From: Aestuariibius violaceus
Lineage (GTDB): Bacteria; Pseudomonadota; Alphaproteobacteria; Rhodobacterales; Rhodobacteraceae
Assembly (NCBI RefSeq): GCF_040779325.2
Contig: NZ_JBFONT020000014.1
Span: forward strand, 1-41,596
Length of the DNA stretch: 41,596 nucleotides
Direction: 5' to 3'
The position numbers were made by a program, and so were the translations under genes. Positions 31,831 through 41,004 of this stretch are shown here, piece by piece. The notes under the pieces were generated by a model that saw nothing but the letters and a program-made list of their open reading frames with translations, ran no database searches and was not told the DNA's origin. How positions within the stretch are numbered: the stretch's first letter is position 1; each line of letters starts with the position of its first letter.

Positions 31831-32699
31831 GGGCCACCGGCGCCATCGCGACCCGATCCGGCACCGCCCTGCTCGCCACCCTCATGGCCATCGGCTGGCC
31901 GCTCGCGGCAAAGGCAGAGCCCAGCCGCGTCGTCGCCCTCGGCGGCTCGGTGACCGAGATCATCTATGCCCTCGGCGAAGAAGAACGTCTGATCGCCCGC
32001 GACACGACCTCAGTCTATCCTGAGGCCGCGACGGATCTTCCCGATGTCGGCTATATGCGGGCCCTGTCCGCCGAGGGCGTGCTGTCGGTCGAGCCCAATC
32101 TGATCCTCGCCGAAGAAGGCGCCGGCCCGCCAGAGGTGGTCGACATCCTGGAAAACGCCCGCATTCCCTTCGTGACGATCCCCGATGACTATTCCCCCGA
32201 CGGCATTCTCGCCAAGATCGATGCCGTCGGCGCCGCGCTGGATGTCATGGAGAAGGCCCAGGATCTGCGGACCGAAGTGGCCGCCGATCTCAGCTCTGCC
32301 AACAGTCAGGCAGAAAGCCTGGCAAATGGGGGCGAGAAGCGGGTCCTCTTCATCCTCAGCTTGCAGGACGGCCGCGTCATGGCATCCGGCACCAATACCG
32401 CGGCCCACGGCATCATCGAGATGGCAGGGGCCGAGAACGCCGTCACCTCCTTCACGGGCTACAAGCTCCTGACGGACGAGGCGCTGGCGGCCGCCGCCCC
32501 CGACGCGATCCTGATGATGGACCGCACCGGCGACCACGCCGCCACCAACGAAGATCTCTTCGCGATCCCGGCCCTTTCCCTGACCCCCGCGGCAGAGGCA
32601 GAGGCGGTGATCCGAATGAACGGTCTCTACCTCCTCGGCTTCGGCCCCCGTACGGCAGAGGCCGTCCGCGATCTGAGCGTGGCACTCTATGGCGGCTGA
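31827..32699 (+). CDS. hmuT: Haem ABC transporter periplasmic binding protein HmuT
   Basis: A 290-residue cluster-A binding protein with a signal peptide (about 30 residues, ending AAKAEP). RVVALGGSVTEIIYALGEEE is the typical first block; IARDTTSVYPEAATDLPDVGY carries the conserved Tyr region of haem binding proteins. It overlaps hmuS (ATGA) and hmuU (11 bases), showing coupling. It hands haem from the receptor to HmuUV. Confidence 0.93.
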   Translation: MRATGAIATRSGTALLATLMAIGWPLAAKAEPSRVVALGGSVTEIIYALGEEERLIARDTTSVYPEAATDLPDVGYMRALSAEGVLSVEPNLILAEEGAGPPEVVDILENARIPFVTIPDDYSPDGILAKIDAVGAALDVMEKAQDLRTEVAADLSSANSQAESLANGGEKRVLFILSLQDGRVMASGTNTAAHGIIEMAGAENAVTSFTGYKLLTDEALAAAAPDAILMMDRTGDHAATNEDLFAIPALSLTPAAEAEAVIRMNGLYLLGFGPRTAEAVRDLSVALYGG

Positions 32700-33765
32700 C
32701 GCAGCCGCCACCCTGCCGCTGCCCAAAACGCGCGACCGGCAGACCTTCGCGCGCTGGATGCATCTGTGGCTTCTGCTGCTCCTGATCGCCACAAGCCTTC
32801 TCAGCCTCGGCTACGGGGCCGCCGATGCCTCTCTCTTCGGCGCACTTGCCGCCCTGATGAACGGCGAGGCGATCAGCCATATTGAGCAGGTGATCCTCCT
32901 TGACGTCCGCCTGCCCCGCCTTCTGCTGGGGATCACGGTCGGTGCCGCGCTCGCTATCTCCGGCGTCCTGATGCAGGGCCTCTTCCGCAACCCGCTCGCC
33001 GATCCCGGCATCGTGGGCGTCAGCGCCGGGGCGTCGCTCGGGGCCATCATGGCCATCGTTCTGGGTCCCCTCCTCCCTGCCGGTCTGCTGGCGCTTACCG
33101 GGAACGCGCTGATCGCCCTCTCGGCCTTCGCAGGCGCCTGGATCGCCATGTTGATCCTCTACCGTGTCTCGACCCGCCAGGGCCGCACCTCCGTCGCGAC
33201 GATGCTGCTGGCGGGGATCGCGCTCGCGGCGCTCACCGGCGCGGCTTCCGGGCTGCTGATCTATCTGGCCGACGACCAGCAACTCCGCGACTTCACGTTC
33301 TGGAGCCTCGGCTCCCTCGGCGGGACAAGCTGGGCCAAGGTCTGGATCACTGCGCCCATCGTCTTCGGCGCGATCCTTCTGGCCATCCGGCTGGCCCACG
33401 GCCTGAACTGCCTGGCCCTCGGCGAAGCCGCCGCGCGTCACCTCGGCATCCGGACCGAGCAGCTGAAATCCGGCGCAGTCCTCCTGACGGCTGCCGCTAC
33501 CGGCTCCGCCGTTGCCGTCTCAGGCGGGATCGGCTTCATCGGCATTGTCGTGCCGCACCTCCTGCGGCTCGGCACCGGGCCCGATCACCGCCCCCTTCTC
33601 ATCAACGCAGCCCTTCTGGGGGCCACCCTCCTTGTCGGCGCGGATATCATCAGCCGCACAATTGTCGCTCCGGCCGAGCTTCCCATAGGCATCGTGACGG
33701 CCATCCTCGGCGCACCGGTCTTCCTCTGGATCCTGCTGCGCCGGCGCGGTCTGGTCGATCTCTAG
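32689..33765 (+). CDS. hmuU: Haem ABC transporter permease HmuU (FecCD family)
   Basis: A 358-residue inner-membrane permease with about ten helices. Family blocks: LDVRLPRLLLGITVGAALAI, SGVLMQGLFRNPLADPGIVG, VSAGASLGAI, GSLGGTSWAKVW, LGEAAARHLG and GGIGFIGIVVPHLLRLGTGP (the ATPase-contacting loop). It pairs as a homodimer with HmuV. It overlaps the end of hmuT and is three bases before hmuV. Confidence 0.94.
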   Translation: MAADAAATLPLPKTRDRQTFARWMHLWLLLLLIATSLLSLGYGAADASLFGALAALMNGEAISHIEQVILLDVRLPRLLLGITVGAALAISGVLMQGLFRNPLADPGIVGVSAGASLGAIMAIVLGPLLPAGLLALTGNALIALSAFAGAWIAMLILYRVSTRQGRTSVATMLLAGIALAALTGAASGLLIYLADDQQLRDFTFWSLGSLGGTSWAKVWITAPIVFGAILLAIRLAHGLNCLALGEAAARHLGIRTEQLKSGAVLLTAAATGSAVAVSGGIGFIGIVVPHLLRLGTGPDHRPLLINAALLGATLLVGADIISRTIVAPAELPIGIVTAILGAPVFLWILLRRRGLVDL

Positions 33766-33768
33766 CCT

Positions 33769-34542
33769 ATGCTCGAAGCGCGCGATCTTCACATCCGGCT
33801 CGGCAGGAAGCCGATCCTGACCGACGTCTCCTGCACCGCTGCACCGGGCGAGATCACGGTGATCATCGGCCCCAACGGATCGGGCAAGACGACGCTGCTG
33901 CGCGCCCTTTCGGGGGACATTCCCTATGACGGCCGCGTCACGCTGGATGGCCTCGACATCGCAACAGCCGATCCCGCGTTTCTCGCCGGGATCCGGGCCG
34001 TACTGCCCCAGGCAACGCCGCTGGCCTTCCCGTTTACCGTGCACGAGGTCGTCTCGCTCGGCGCCACCGCGGGCCTCTCGGGCGCCGATCCGACCCTCGC
34101 CGACCGCGCCCTCGCCAAGGTCGACCTCGCAGGCTACGGCCCCCGCTTCTATCAGGAGCTCTCCGGCGGCGAACAGCAACGCGTCCAGCTGGCCCGCATC
34201 CTCGCCCAGGTCTGGCAGCCGCTGGTCGACGGCGCGCCGCGCTGGCTGCTCCTGGACGAACCCGTCTCAAGCCTCGATCTGGCGCACCAGATCCTCGTCA
34301 TGCGCCTGGCCGAACGCTTCGCGCAGGCCGGCGGCGGCGTTGTCATCATCCTCCACGATCTGAACCTGACCGGCATGTTCGCGGATCAGGTCCTCCTGAT
34401 GTCGAACGGTACCCTGGCCCAGTCCGGCACGCCCGACCGGGTTCTGACGGATGCGAATATCGGCGCGGCCTACGGATGCAGGGTCCGCAGCAGGAAGACA
34501 CCGCGGGAGGACAGCTTCTTCCTCCTTCCGCACCTGATCTGA
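33769..34542 (+). CDS. hmuV: Haem ABC transporter ATPase HmuV
   Basis: A 257-residue ATPase. The Walker A motif is IIGPNGSGKTT (residues about 32-42), the signature LSGGEQQRVQLARILAQ (about 126-142), Walker B WLLLDEPVSSLDLAHQ and the His-loop IILHDLN. It powers HmuU. It follows the permease directly and is the last gene of the plus-strand operon; no terminator with a U-run was found in 34543-34737. Confidence 0.95.
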   Translation: MLEARDLHIRLGRKPILTDVSCTAAPGEITVIIGPNGSGKTTLLRALSGDIPYDGRVTLDGLDIATADPAFLAGIRAVLPQATPLAFPFTVHEVVSLGATAGLSGADPTLADRALAKVDLAGYGPRFYQELSGGEQQRVQLARILAQVWQPLVDGAPRWLLLDEPVSSLDLAHQILVMRLAERFAQAGGGVVIILHDLNLTGMFADQVLLMSNGTLAQSGTPDRVLTDANIGAAYGCRVRSRKTPREDSFFLLPHLI

Positions 34543-34737
34543 CCGCTCGACCCAGACAGCGGATCATGCGGCCTGCCCGGGTCTCACTCGCGTTCCGATC
34601 GACGCCATTCAGCGCTCTCGAACCGAAGTCTCGAACACGTCTGAGGATCAGCGGCGCGATTGATGCTTATCAAGGCACATCCGCCGATCCACGGCTAGCA
34701 CCGCCCCACGATAGACCCCTCACCGAACCGAGGACAC

Positions 34738-34866
34738 ATGACGATCTCACCGATGCTCTTTATCTGCCTCTTCTTTGCCGGCTTCGGGATTTTCCTGATC
34801 GGAGCCGGCGTGATCTGGTGGGTCTCGCTGCAAGCCAGGAAACTCGGGCAGGAGATGAGCCGCTAA
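34738..34866 (+). CDS. 42-residue single-span membrane protein
   Basis: A short gene: ATG at 34738, stop TAA at 34864, 42 codons. It has a ribosome site, GAGGA, seven bases ahead. The protein starts MTISPMLFICLFFAGFGIFL, continues with IGAGVIWWVSL and ends in a basic/charged tail (QARKLGQEMSR), which makes one membrane span with the C-terminus in the cytoplasm likely. It is 64 bp before the DUF4332-like gene on the same strand. No family is recognised. Confidence 0.6.
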   Translation: MTISPMLFICLFFAGFGIFLIGAGVIWWVSLQARKLGQEMSR

Positions 34867-34930
34867 TTCCTCAACGCGCAGCGCCCCGTCTCCTGTCCCA
34901 CCGCGCGAGAGGCGTCCCGGAGGACGACCC

Positions 34931-35620
34931 GTGACAAGCTACTATCTCGACGATAGCGCGATCGACCTGGCCGCTTTGGGGCAGCGCCTCGCAACCTCCG
35001 ATCTGATTCCAAGCCAGGACCCCCTGCTCGACGGGCTCGATGCCAAACTGACCGCGCTCCGCGCTGCGGGGATACACTCCCTCGCAGATCTTCGCGCCGC
35101 GCTTAAGTCGCAAAAGACCCTGGAAACGCTCTCGGCCGCCTCCGGCATCGACCCCGACTACCTTCGATTGCTCAAGCGCGCGGTCGGTGGCTTCTTCCCC
35201 AAACCAAGATCGCTCGATGAAATCGACTGGCTGGAAAGCGGCCTCGTCTCGCGCCTCGAAAAGGCGGGTTTGACGAACACCCAAAAGCTGTTCGAGGCGG
35301 CATCCAAGGGAGCGACCGTGCTGGCAAAGGACCTCGGCGTGGAGGAAAGCGATCTGACAGACCTCATCGCAATCTCCGATCTATGCCGCATTCAATGGGT
35401 CAGCCCGACATATGCACGGGCGCTTCTGGCCACCGGCCAGACCGGCGCCGGAACTGTTGCCGAAGCGGATCCCGAAGCCCTGTTCCATGCGATCGCGAAA
35501 GCCAATGAGGGCGCCAGATACTACAGCGGCAAGGTGGGGCTGAGAGACGTCAGACGATTGGTGGCAGCCGCGGCCTACGTTCCGCAGGCACCCGACACAG
35601 CGCAGCCAGATGCGCCTTAA
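34931..35620 (+). CDS. DUF4332-like helix-hairpin-helix protein
   Basis: A 229-residue soluble helical protein. RLLKRAVGGFFPKPRSLDEI and WLESGLVSRLEKAGLTNTQK, then LAKDLGVEESDLTDLIAISD, show the small-helix repeats of the DUF4332/HhH class, seen in proteins that interact with nucleic acids or as adaptors. It starts at GTG 34931 with CCGGAGGACG upstream. It may be co-transcribed with the small membrane protein. Function is unknown; the DUF4332 call is from memory of the pattern. Confidence 0.7.
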   Translation: MTSYYLDDSAIDLAALGQRLATSDLIPSQDPLLDGLDAKLTALRAAGIHSLADLRAALKSQKTLETLSAASGIDPDYLRLLKRAVGGFFPKPRSLDEIDWLESGLVSRLEKAGLTNTQKLFEAASKGATVLAKDLGVEESDLTDLIAISDLCRIQWVSPTYARALLATGQTGAGTVAEADPEALFHAIAKANEGARYYSGKVGLRDVRRLVAAAAYVPQAPDTAQPDAP

Positions 35621-36134
35621 CCGCCATCGCAGCGGCCTCGGATCAGACACACGACCGTAAGACCGGCAGAGCTCGCTCTCACCTGTGCGACGGACCGTTT
35701 CGACCCACAGAGGAACGGCGTCTGGCCGATATATATATATAATCTCGAACCTCTATCGCGGCTTGCAGCACTGCTCCCAGAGCAGCCTCAAAGCCGAACT
35801 GAAATCATGCGGCATTGAAATTGACGGCATGAACAACAGATCTGATACGAGCGACACAGAGGCTCTCTCGTTTACGGTCGTTGCAAAACCATCCGCACAC
35901 TGACGCCGGACCTGGCATGACCAACGACCGCAATGTCCGCCCGGACACCCATAGATCCCGGCAAGTGCAGGAAAAGTCAGCCCTGACAGGCCGCGCCGCA
36001 GCATCCTTGCTGACCGTCCGGGGCCGCCTATGGGCCAATGCGCGCCAGACAACCAAGCTGCTCGCGCCGTTTATGCTACGTATCGCTGCCGAGGTCCGGA
36101 AAGAGCCCAAACCTACTTGCTTATTGCTGTCGCG
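35621..36134. other. Decayed intergenic region
   Basis: No credible gene. It contains a short (AT)n run at 35729-35742 that ends in a perfect -10-like TATAAT (35738-35743) without a matching -35, and a 9-bp inverted repeat CGGTCGTTG/CAACGACCG at 35875-35883 and 35922-35930. Base composition drops relative to the genes before it, as in degraded mobile DNA. Confidence 0.5.
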
Positions 36135-36496
36135 GCGAATGTCTTGTTTTGATGGCTCCCGCATAGCAAGGGTTAAATGGAATTGCGCGTACCGTTTCAG
36201 AAGCGGTCTTGTGTCCGGCCTGTTTGCGCGGTCATGACCGCTGACCCTGATGGGATCCGCAGATCAGCTTCCTAGCTGCTTTGCGGGCAATGGCGCCCGG
36301 GACATTCGGCGGAGCGTCCTGATCATTGAGGCTGAAGGGTACACCATCACAACGTTGATCTTGCTATCTCGTTGTTCCTCTACTCCTCAGGCAGCGTGCG
36401 GCCGGTAGGGTTCGTTCTTCTTCAACACCGCCCACATGATCCGAGCGGTCTCATCTAATCCTTGCTATGCGGGAGCCATCCACACAAGACACTAGC
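36135..36496 (-). mobile_element. 362-bp element with 44-bp inverted repeats and a transposase tail (MITE-like or decayed IS)
   Basis: The left end 36135-36178 and right end 36453-36496 are inverted copies agreeing at 38 of 44 positions; the core GATGGCTCCCGCATAGCAAG G is identical in both. Between them, on the minus strand, a frame ending at 36387 reads TARIMWAVLKKNEPYRPHAA followed by a stop, which resembles the C-terminus of IS110-family transposases (from memory). About 230 bp of noncoding DNA follow inside the element. The rest of the transposase is missing. No target duplication was found. Confidence 0.65.
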
Positions 36497-36656
36497 GACC
36501 ATGAGCGTTCTCAAAACTGACCAGCACCCTTTGACCGAAAAGAAGTCCGACTCCGTTTGCCGCCCGTAGTAGCCACCGAGGTTTAACCCCTTAAATCCGA
36601 TTTTCCTTCCCCCGTAGAACTGGGCCATGACACTGGCGTCAAGAGGAGGATCATGG

Positions 36657-36944
36657 ATGGCAAAGAAGTGACACACAGGCGAAGACATTTTGAAGCTGCT
36701 GCGTGAGATCGAGCTGAAGCTGACGGCCGGCGATGATGTTGGCACAGCATGCAGAAGTGTCGGGATTAGCGACGTGACTTACTACGACTGGCGGAAGCGA
36801 TTTGGTGGGATGGGCCGTTCGCAGCTCTCGGAGATGAAGAGCCTGGAAAACGAGACTGCTCGGCTCAGGAAGAGCTTGGCTTAGCTTGAGCTGGATAAGC
36901 TCATTCCCAAGGAAAGTCTGAACCACCTAAAACCCAGGGCCTGA
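36657..36944 (+). pseudogene. IS3-family OrfA remnant with two nonsense codons
   Basis: The frame from ATG 36657 reads MAKK-stop-HTGEDILKLL, then KLTAGDDVGTACRSVGISDV (HTH), TYYDWRKRFGGMGRSQLSEM and LENETARLRKSLA-stop-LELDKL to a normal stop at 36942. TGA at 36669 probably replaces CGA (Arg) and TAG at 36882 replaces GAG (Glu). It matches the DNA-binding OrfA of IS3/IS407-type elements. It is inactive unless suppressed. Confidence 0.85.
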
Positions 36945-37252
36945 CCACACAAGAGCTCCGTCAGGCCGTCATTCATACACGCCGGAAGCTCGCGAAGTCT
37001 AAGCGACGCACTTGCTGGGTGATCGGCTTGGCGCGGAGCTCCCTGCAATATCGACCAGCCCCACGAGATGATGATGCACTGCGGCTCACTCTAATCCGGC
37101 TGGCAAAGCAGTACGGTCGATATGGCTACCGCAAGATCACGGAACTGCTTCACGTCGAAGGTTGGCGGGTCAACCATAAAAAGGTCGAGCGGCTGTGGCG
37201 CGAAGAAGGTCTGCAGCTCCCGGAACGCCACAGAAAGCGCAAGCCGTCCTGA
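36941..37252 (+). pseudogene. IS3-family OrfB remnant, truncated before the catalytic core
   Basis: The frame opens at about 36941 in the -1 phase relative to OrfA, as expected for IS3 frameshifting. It reads SSLQYRPAPRDDDALRLTLI, RLAKQYGRYGYRKITELLHV and EGWRVNHKKVERLWREEGLQ, then stops at 37252. The integrase domain with its DDE residues is absent (about 100 of 280 residues remain). Confidence 0.85.
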
Positions 37253-37360
37253 CCCTAGTAGAGAAACCCCAAATCAGTGGCCAGAAGCTGGGCGCTAGAC
37301 ATGACTGGAGAACACCAGCTAACATGGCGAAGCGCAAGCATCGCACGGCAAGGCAAAACC

Positions 37361-38782
37361 ATGCCTGTGCTATCGACCTCCCGCCGATTGTATGTCACCT
37401 TGAGTTATATTTCAGAAGGGAAGTTCTGTTTGGTCCGCGGCTACATCGATCACTTGAATCATCGCGCGATTCAAGGCTGGCTCGCAGGTGAAAACGACGA
37501 CGCGCCGCGACTGGCCCAAGTCTTTGCAGACGGGCGCGAAATCGGGTCGGTATTGGCGTCTCGTCACCGCTCCGATCTGGCCGAATTGGGCATAGCCAAT
37601 GGGACGGGGGGCTTCGAATTCGAATTCCCTCCCGGCAGCATTCCCCTCGATCGTGCTTGCCGCATAGAGGTGAAGGACAAAGAGACCGGAGCGCTGCTTC
37701 CGTGCCGCCAACCGATGCTGGACAGTCTTTTCGACACCTTCGGCACCCTGCCGCCCGTCTTCGTCTCCGAGATCGTCGATGTGAGATGGACCGACAGATC
37801 CGTGACTGCCACGCTGAGATTCATGTCTGCGTCGTCGGAACCTCCGGTGCCCCGGTGTCAGCCCGGCCGGATCATATCCTCAACCATCGAGCCGCAAAAG
37901 ACCTCGCCTGGCCTGCCGGGATACTTTTTCACCGTGCTGACACTGGAGATCGAAACTCCGGAAGAGACACCACTCGTCGACGTGAGCCTGGTCGATGAGA
38001 CCGCCGATGCCCGTGCGCAGGCGACTTCAAAGATAAGGCTCTTCGCCAGCGCGCCGGACTACCTCAATACCTTCGGCACGGAGAACATGGAGCGCGTCAA
38101 CGGCAAGGGCCTGAAACGCAACGCTTTTGTCGCCAACGGCGCACATATTGTTGGACGGATGTACAACCTCATCCACCACGCGACGGGCCGAGATATCTCG
38201 CAGTTCAACAACATTCTCGACTGGGGCGGGGGCTGTGGCCGGGTCAGCGTGCCGATGCGTCGGTTCTTTTTGCCGCAGGCAAACCGCATCACCAACGTGG
38301 ACGTTGACTAGTACAACATCGAATTCGGCGCCAAGACCTTCAACGACGTCGAATTCGTGCGTGGCCCCTTCTATCCACCTGTGGATCTTCCCTCCGACAC
38401 CTACGACCTGATCACGGGCATCTCGGTGATGACCCACCTGACCGAGGCCGCGCAGCAGATCTGGTTACAGGAACTACGGCGCGTCCTGCGCGACGACGGC
38501 CTCGTCTTGCTGTCGATTCACGGCGCCTACGCAACGTACAACGCGGCGCGGCTCGGACATGTCACTCCGATGGTTGATGTTCTGGAAAGCGGTCTGCACG
38601 ACAGGACCCCGGATCGGAACCTCGGCCCCAAACTCGACATCCCGACCTATTACAAGGCGACGTACACCAGCATCGACTACATCCGAAGCTCATGGAGCGG
38701 GCATTTCGAGGTCGTCGACCACTTTCCATCGACCAACAACCTCAAGCAGGATTTTGTGCTCCTGCGCCCCAGGCCTGCTTAG
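37361..38782 (+). pseudogene. Class I methyltransferase with an N-terminal accessory domain, split by one amber codon
   Basis: One frame runs to 38782 and is broken only by TAG at 38309-38311. Before the stop: an accessory beta-rich domain (LVRGYIDHLNHRAIQGWLAG, SRHRSDLAELGIANGTGGFE) and the methyltransferase start with SAM motif I ILDWGGGCGRVSV. After it, in the same frame: VEFVRGPFYPPVDLPSDTYD, LITGISVMTHLTEAAQQIWL and VLRDDGLVLLSIHG, the rest of a Rossmann methyltransferase. The true 5' end is uncertain: IS3 debris lies directly upstream, and ATG 37361 is the best candidate. It ends in a four-base convergent overlap with the glycosyltransferase gene. The amber could also be a sequencing error. 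Confidence 0.75.
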
Positions 38783-41004
38783 ATATCCCAGTGCGCCCGG
38801 CGATAGCCAAGCGACGCCATCTCCTGCTCCGACCACCTGTTTTTCTTGAACATCAGGTCGAAGTCGCTGTCGTTCGTCTTTCTAAGACACTCGGTCGCCC
38901 GCTGCAGCTTGTGGACAACGTGCGCGGTCGGCACGTGATAGATCTTCCGCCTCGCCACTTGACGAACCAGATCGCAGTAGACCCGGTCTGAGCGATAGTG
39001 CCGCCCGAACTCGGCGTCGAGCGGCCCAACCTCATCAATGACATCGCGTCGGATGTAGGTCGCAAAAAATGGCGCAAAGGTCAGCTCCACCGGCCCGCCG
39101 TCGTGGATCAGGCCGATCCGGACCACGTTGCGATGATGCGCTGAGATATTCACATCAACAGGACGATCCGGATCGGCATAGGGCACGTGCGTGCGCATCG
39201 TCTTCGTCTGTGGCTCCAGGATCTGACGCGGCACCGTCAGGCCAGCGTCGGGCAGCTCATAGGCAGCGGCCTGAAGTTCCTGGATCGCGCCCGGACGGAC
39301 AATCGCGTCATTGTTCAATATGAGGATGTCGTCGTCCTGCGCGGCCGTCGCAATGCCCTGGTTAACGGCGTAGGTAAAGCCGTAGTTGACAGCATTTTCC
39401 ACAAGCCGGAGGCCGGACATTTCTCTTATGGCTGAGACGACGGCGTGCGACGAGTTGTTGTCGACCACGACAACCGAAAGCTGCTCATCCCACTCCCCTG
39501 ACTGCAGCGCGGCGACGCAGTCCCTGAGATCGTCCAGCGACTCCCAGTTCGGAATTACGACAGTCACTGGGCGCTTAAGCGGCTGTCGCGCCGCTGCGGC
39601 CAGGATCGACGCGCGCCGCTCCTCGTGCTTTTCTCGAATACGGTCGAGGTCCTGCCACTCGGGCTTGTTCGAGCTTATCGCATTTGGCGTGCGGTGGAGA
39701 TAGTAGTTGCACAACAGAAGCGGCGCCGACGCGAAGTGTCCAAGGTCGGACAGGCGAAGGCACAGATCGTAATCGACATAGCGGCGCAGGCTCGCATCGA
39801 AGGGAGCCGACCCCTCGAACAGGCTGCGCCGATGCGTAATGCAGTTGGTGTCGAGGTAGTTCCGGTTGTCGAGCAGCCCGAAATTGAGGTGGCCGAACAT
39901 GACGCTGTGCGGCATCTTTTCCTGCCCTCTGAAGACAAGGCGACCGCTTACCGTCGCATTCAGATCCGGCCTCTCGGCGTAAAGCCCGGCAACGGCGGCG
40001 AGGTAGCGGCTATCCCAGGTGTTGTCGCTGTCGAGATAGGCAACAATGTCACCTGTCGCAGCGTCGAACCCGACGTTCCTAGCCCGTGTATGACCTCTGT
40101 TCTCTACGAGCCGGATCAGTTTGACCCGATCATCGCCCACCGCTTCCACGATATCGGCGCTGTCATCCGTACTGCCGTCGTCAACAACGATCACTTCAAA
40201 CCACGGATAGCTTTGCGCCAAAATGCTGCCGATCGATTCTTTGACGGTATCGGCGCGGTTATAGACCGGCATGATGACGCTGAACTTCGGCCGGTTCGCT
40301 GCCGCCAATCCTTTCGACTCGAATCGGTTTGCCAGAACCTCCATCGTCGCGAAGACGCGCTTGTCGTTTTCCGAGAACGGTGCGGTGATCGACGGTTGTG
40401 TCAGCGAGTACGCCAGAAACTCCTCAAGGTTGGCATAGGCGCGCCGCTCGACAGTCCACGCCTGCTTCCGGCGCGAAATCTCCCGCCCGGTCTCCCCGTC
40501 GATCAATTGGATAAGATGCGTCTTGCCGTCGTAGAGCTCAAGAGGAACGGACACCGAGAAACCATGACGCCCATCGTTGATCCCGCGGTCCTTCAGGTCC
40601 TGCCGCGTGAGATTTGCCAGCAGACGGACTTCGCCATGAGGGAAGACAATCCTGGCCGTGCGAGGTTGAAAATCGCCTGAAACCGCAATCCAGCCATTAA
40701 TGACGGAACTGTCGCGACTGGTTTCCAAAAACCCCTTGACCAACTGCGCGTCGCTCTTCTCCGGCCGGGATATCTCCTTGCCAAGAGTGCCTCGGATCGG
40801 CATGGGGCGCCCTTCGACGTGACCGTAGCTCGCGAAATGATCGAACGGATCCATACCACTCTCTGCCACGTCGGGATTCATCTCGAGGTAGCGATCACGG
40901 TCGAACGTCTCTTGGAACTCTCGCCGAATTCGACGCGCCCGGAATGTTCGAATGACACGCGACTGCAGAAGACCCGAAGGAAATCTCGATCTGAAATAAG
41001 TCAC
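38779..41004 (-). CDS. Large glycosyltransferase with two GT2 domains
   Basis: About 741 residues from GTG 41004 (GAGAGG ribosome site; the open frame continues to 41184 without family support). Order: a FDRDRYLEMNPDVAESGMDP motif with HFASYGHVEGRP, as seen in polysaccharide glycosyltransferases; an accessory domain (VINGWIAVSGDFQPR, LTRQDLKDRGINDGRHGFSV); GT2 domain 1 (FSVIMPVYNRADTV, VVDDGSTDDS, YLDSDNTWD); GT2 domain 2 (VTVVIPNWESLDDLRDCVAA, VVVDNNSS, ILNNDAIVRP). It probably extends a surface polysaccharide from nucleotide sugars at the membrane. The accessory domain is shared with the broken methyltransferase next door. Confidence 0.88.
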   Translation of the reverse strand: MTYFRSRFPSGLLQSRVIRTFRARRIRREFQETFDRDRYLEMNPDVAESGMDPFDHFASYGHVEGRPMPIRGTLGKEISRPEKSDAQLVKGFLETSRDSSVINGWIAVSGDFQPRTARIVFPHGEVRLLANLTRQDLKDRGINDGRHGFSVSVPLELYDGKTHLIQLIDGETGREISRRKQAWTVERRAYANLEEFLAYSLTQPSITAPFSENDKRVFATMEVLANRFESKGLAAANRPKFSVIMPVYNRADTVKESIGSILAQSYPWFEVIVVDDGSTDDSADIVEAVGDDRVKLIRLVENRGHTRARNVGFDAATGDIVAYLDSDNTWDSRYLAAVAGLYAERPDLNATVSGRLVFRGQEKMPHSVMFGHLNFGLLDNRNYLDTNCITHRRSLFEGSAPFDASLRRYVDYDLCLRLSDLGHFASAPLLLCNYYLHRTPNAISSNKPEWQDLDRIREKHEERRASILAAAARQPLKRPVTVVIPNWESLDDLRDCVAALQSGEWDEQLSVVVVDNNSSHAVVSAIREMSGLRLVENAVNYGFTYAVNQGIATAAQDDDILILNNDAIVRPGAIQELQAAAYELPDAGLTVPRQILEPQTKTMRTHVPYADPDRPVDVNISAHHRNVVRIGLIHDGGPVELTFAPFFATYIRRDVIDEVGPLDAEFGRHYRSDRVYCDLVRQVARRKIYHVPTAHVVHKLQRATECLRKTNDSDFDLMFKKNRWSEQEMASLGYRRAHWDI

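Noticed and set aside
35729..35743. (AT)n run ending in a perfect TATAAT
   Set aside because: No -35 box at the right distance and no gene behind it.
35685..36237. Small frames at 35685-35903 and 35881-36237
   Set aside because: No ribosome site or protein pattern; the second runs into the inverted-repeat element.
37324..37491. Frame starting MAKRKHRT that looks like a second IS3 OrfA start
   Set aside because: Only the first eight residues resemble OrfA; the rest is out of frame with the methyltransferase and matches nothing I know.
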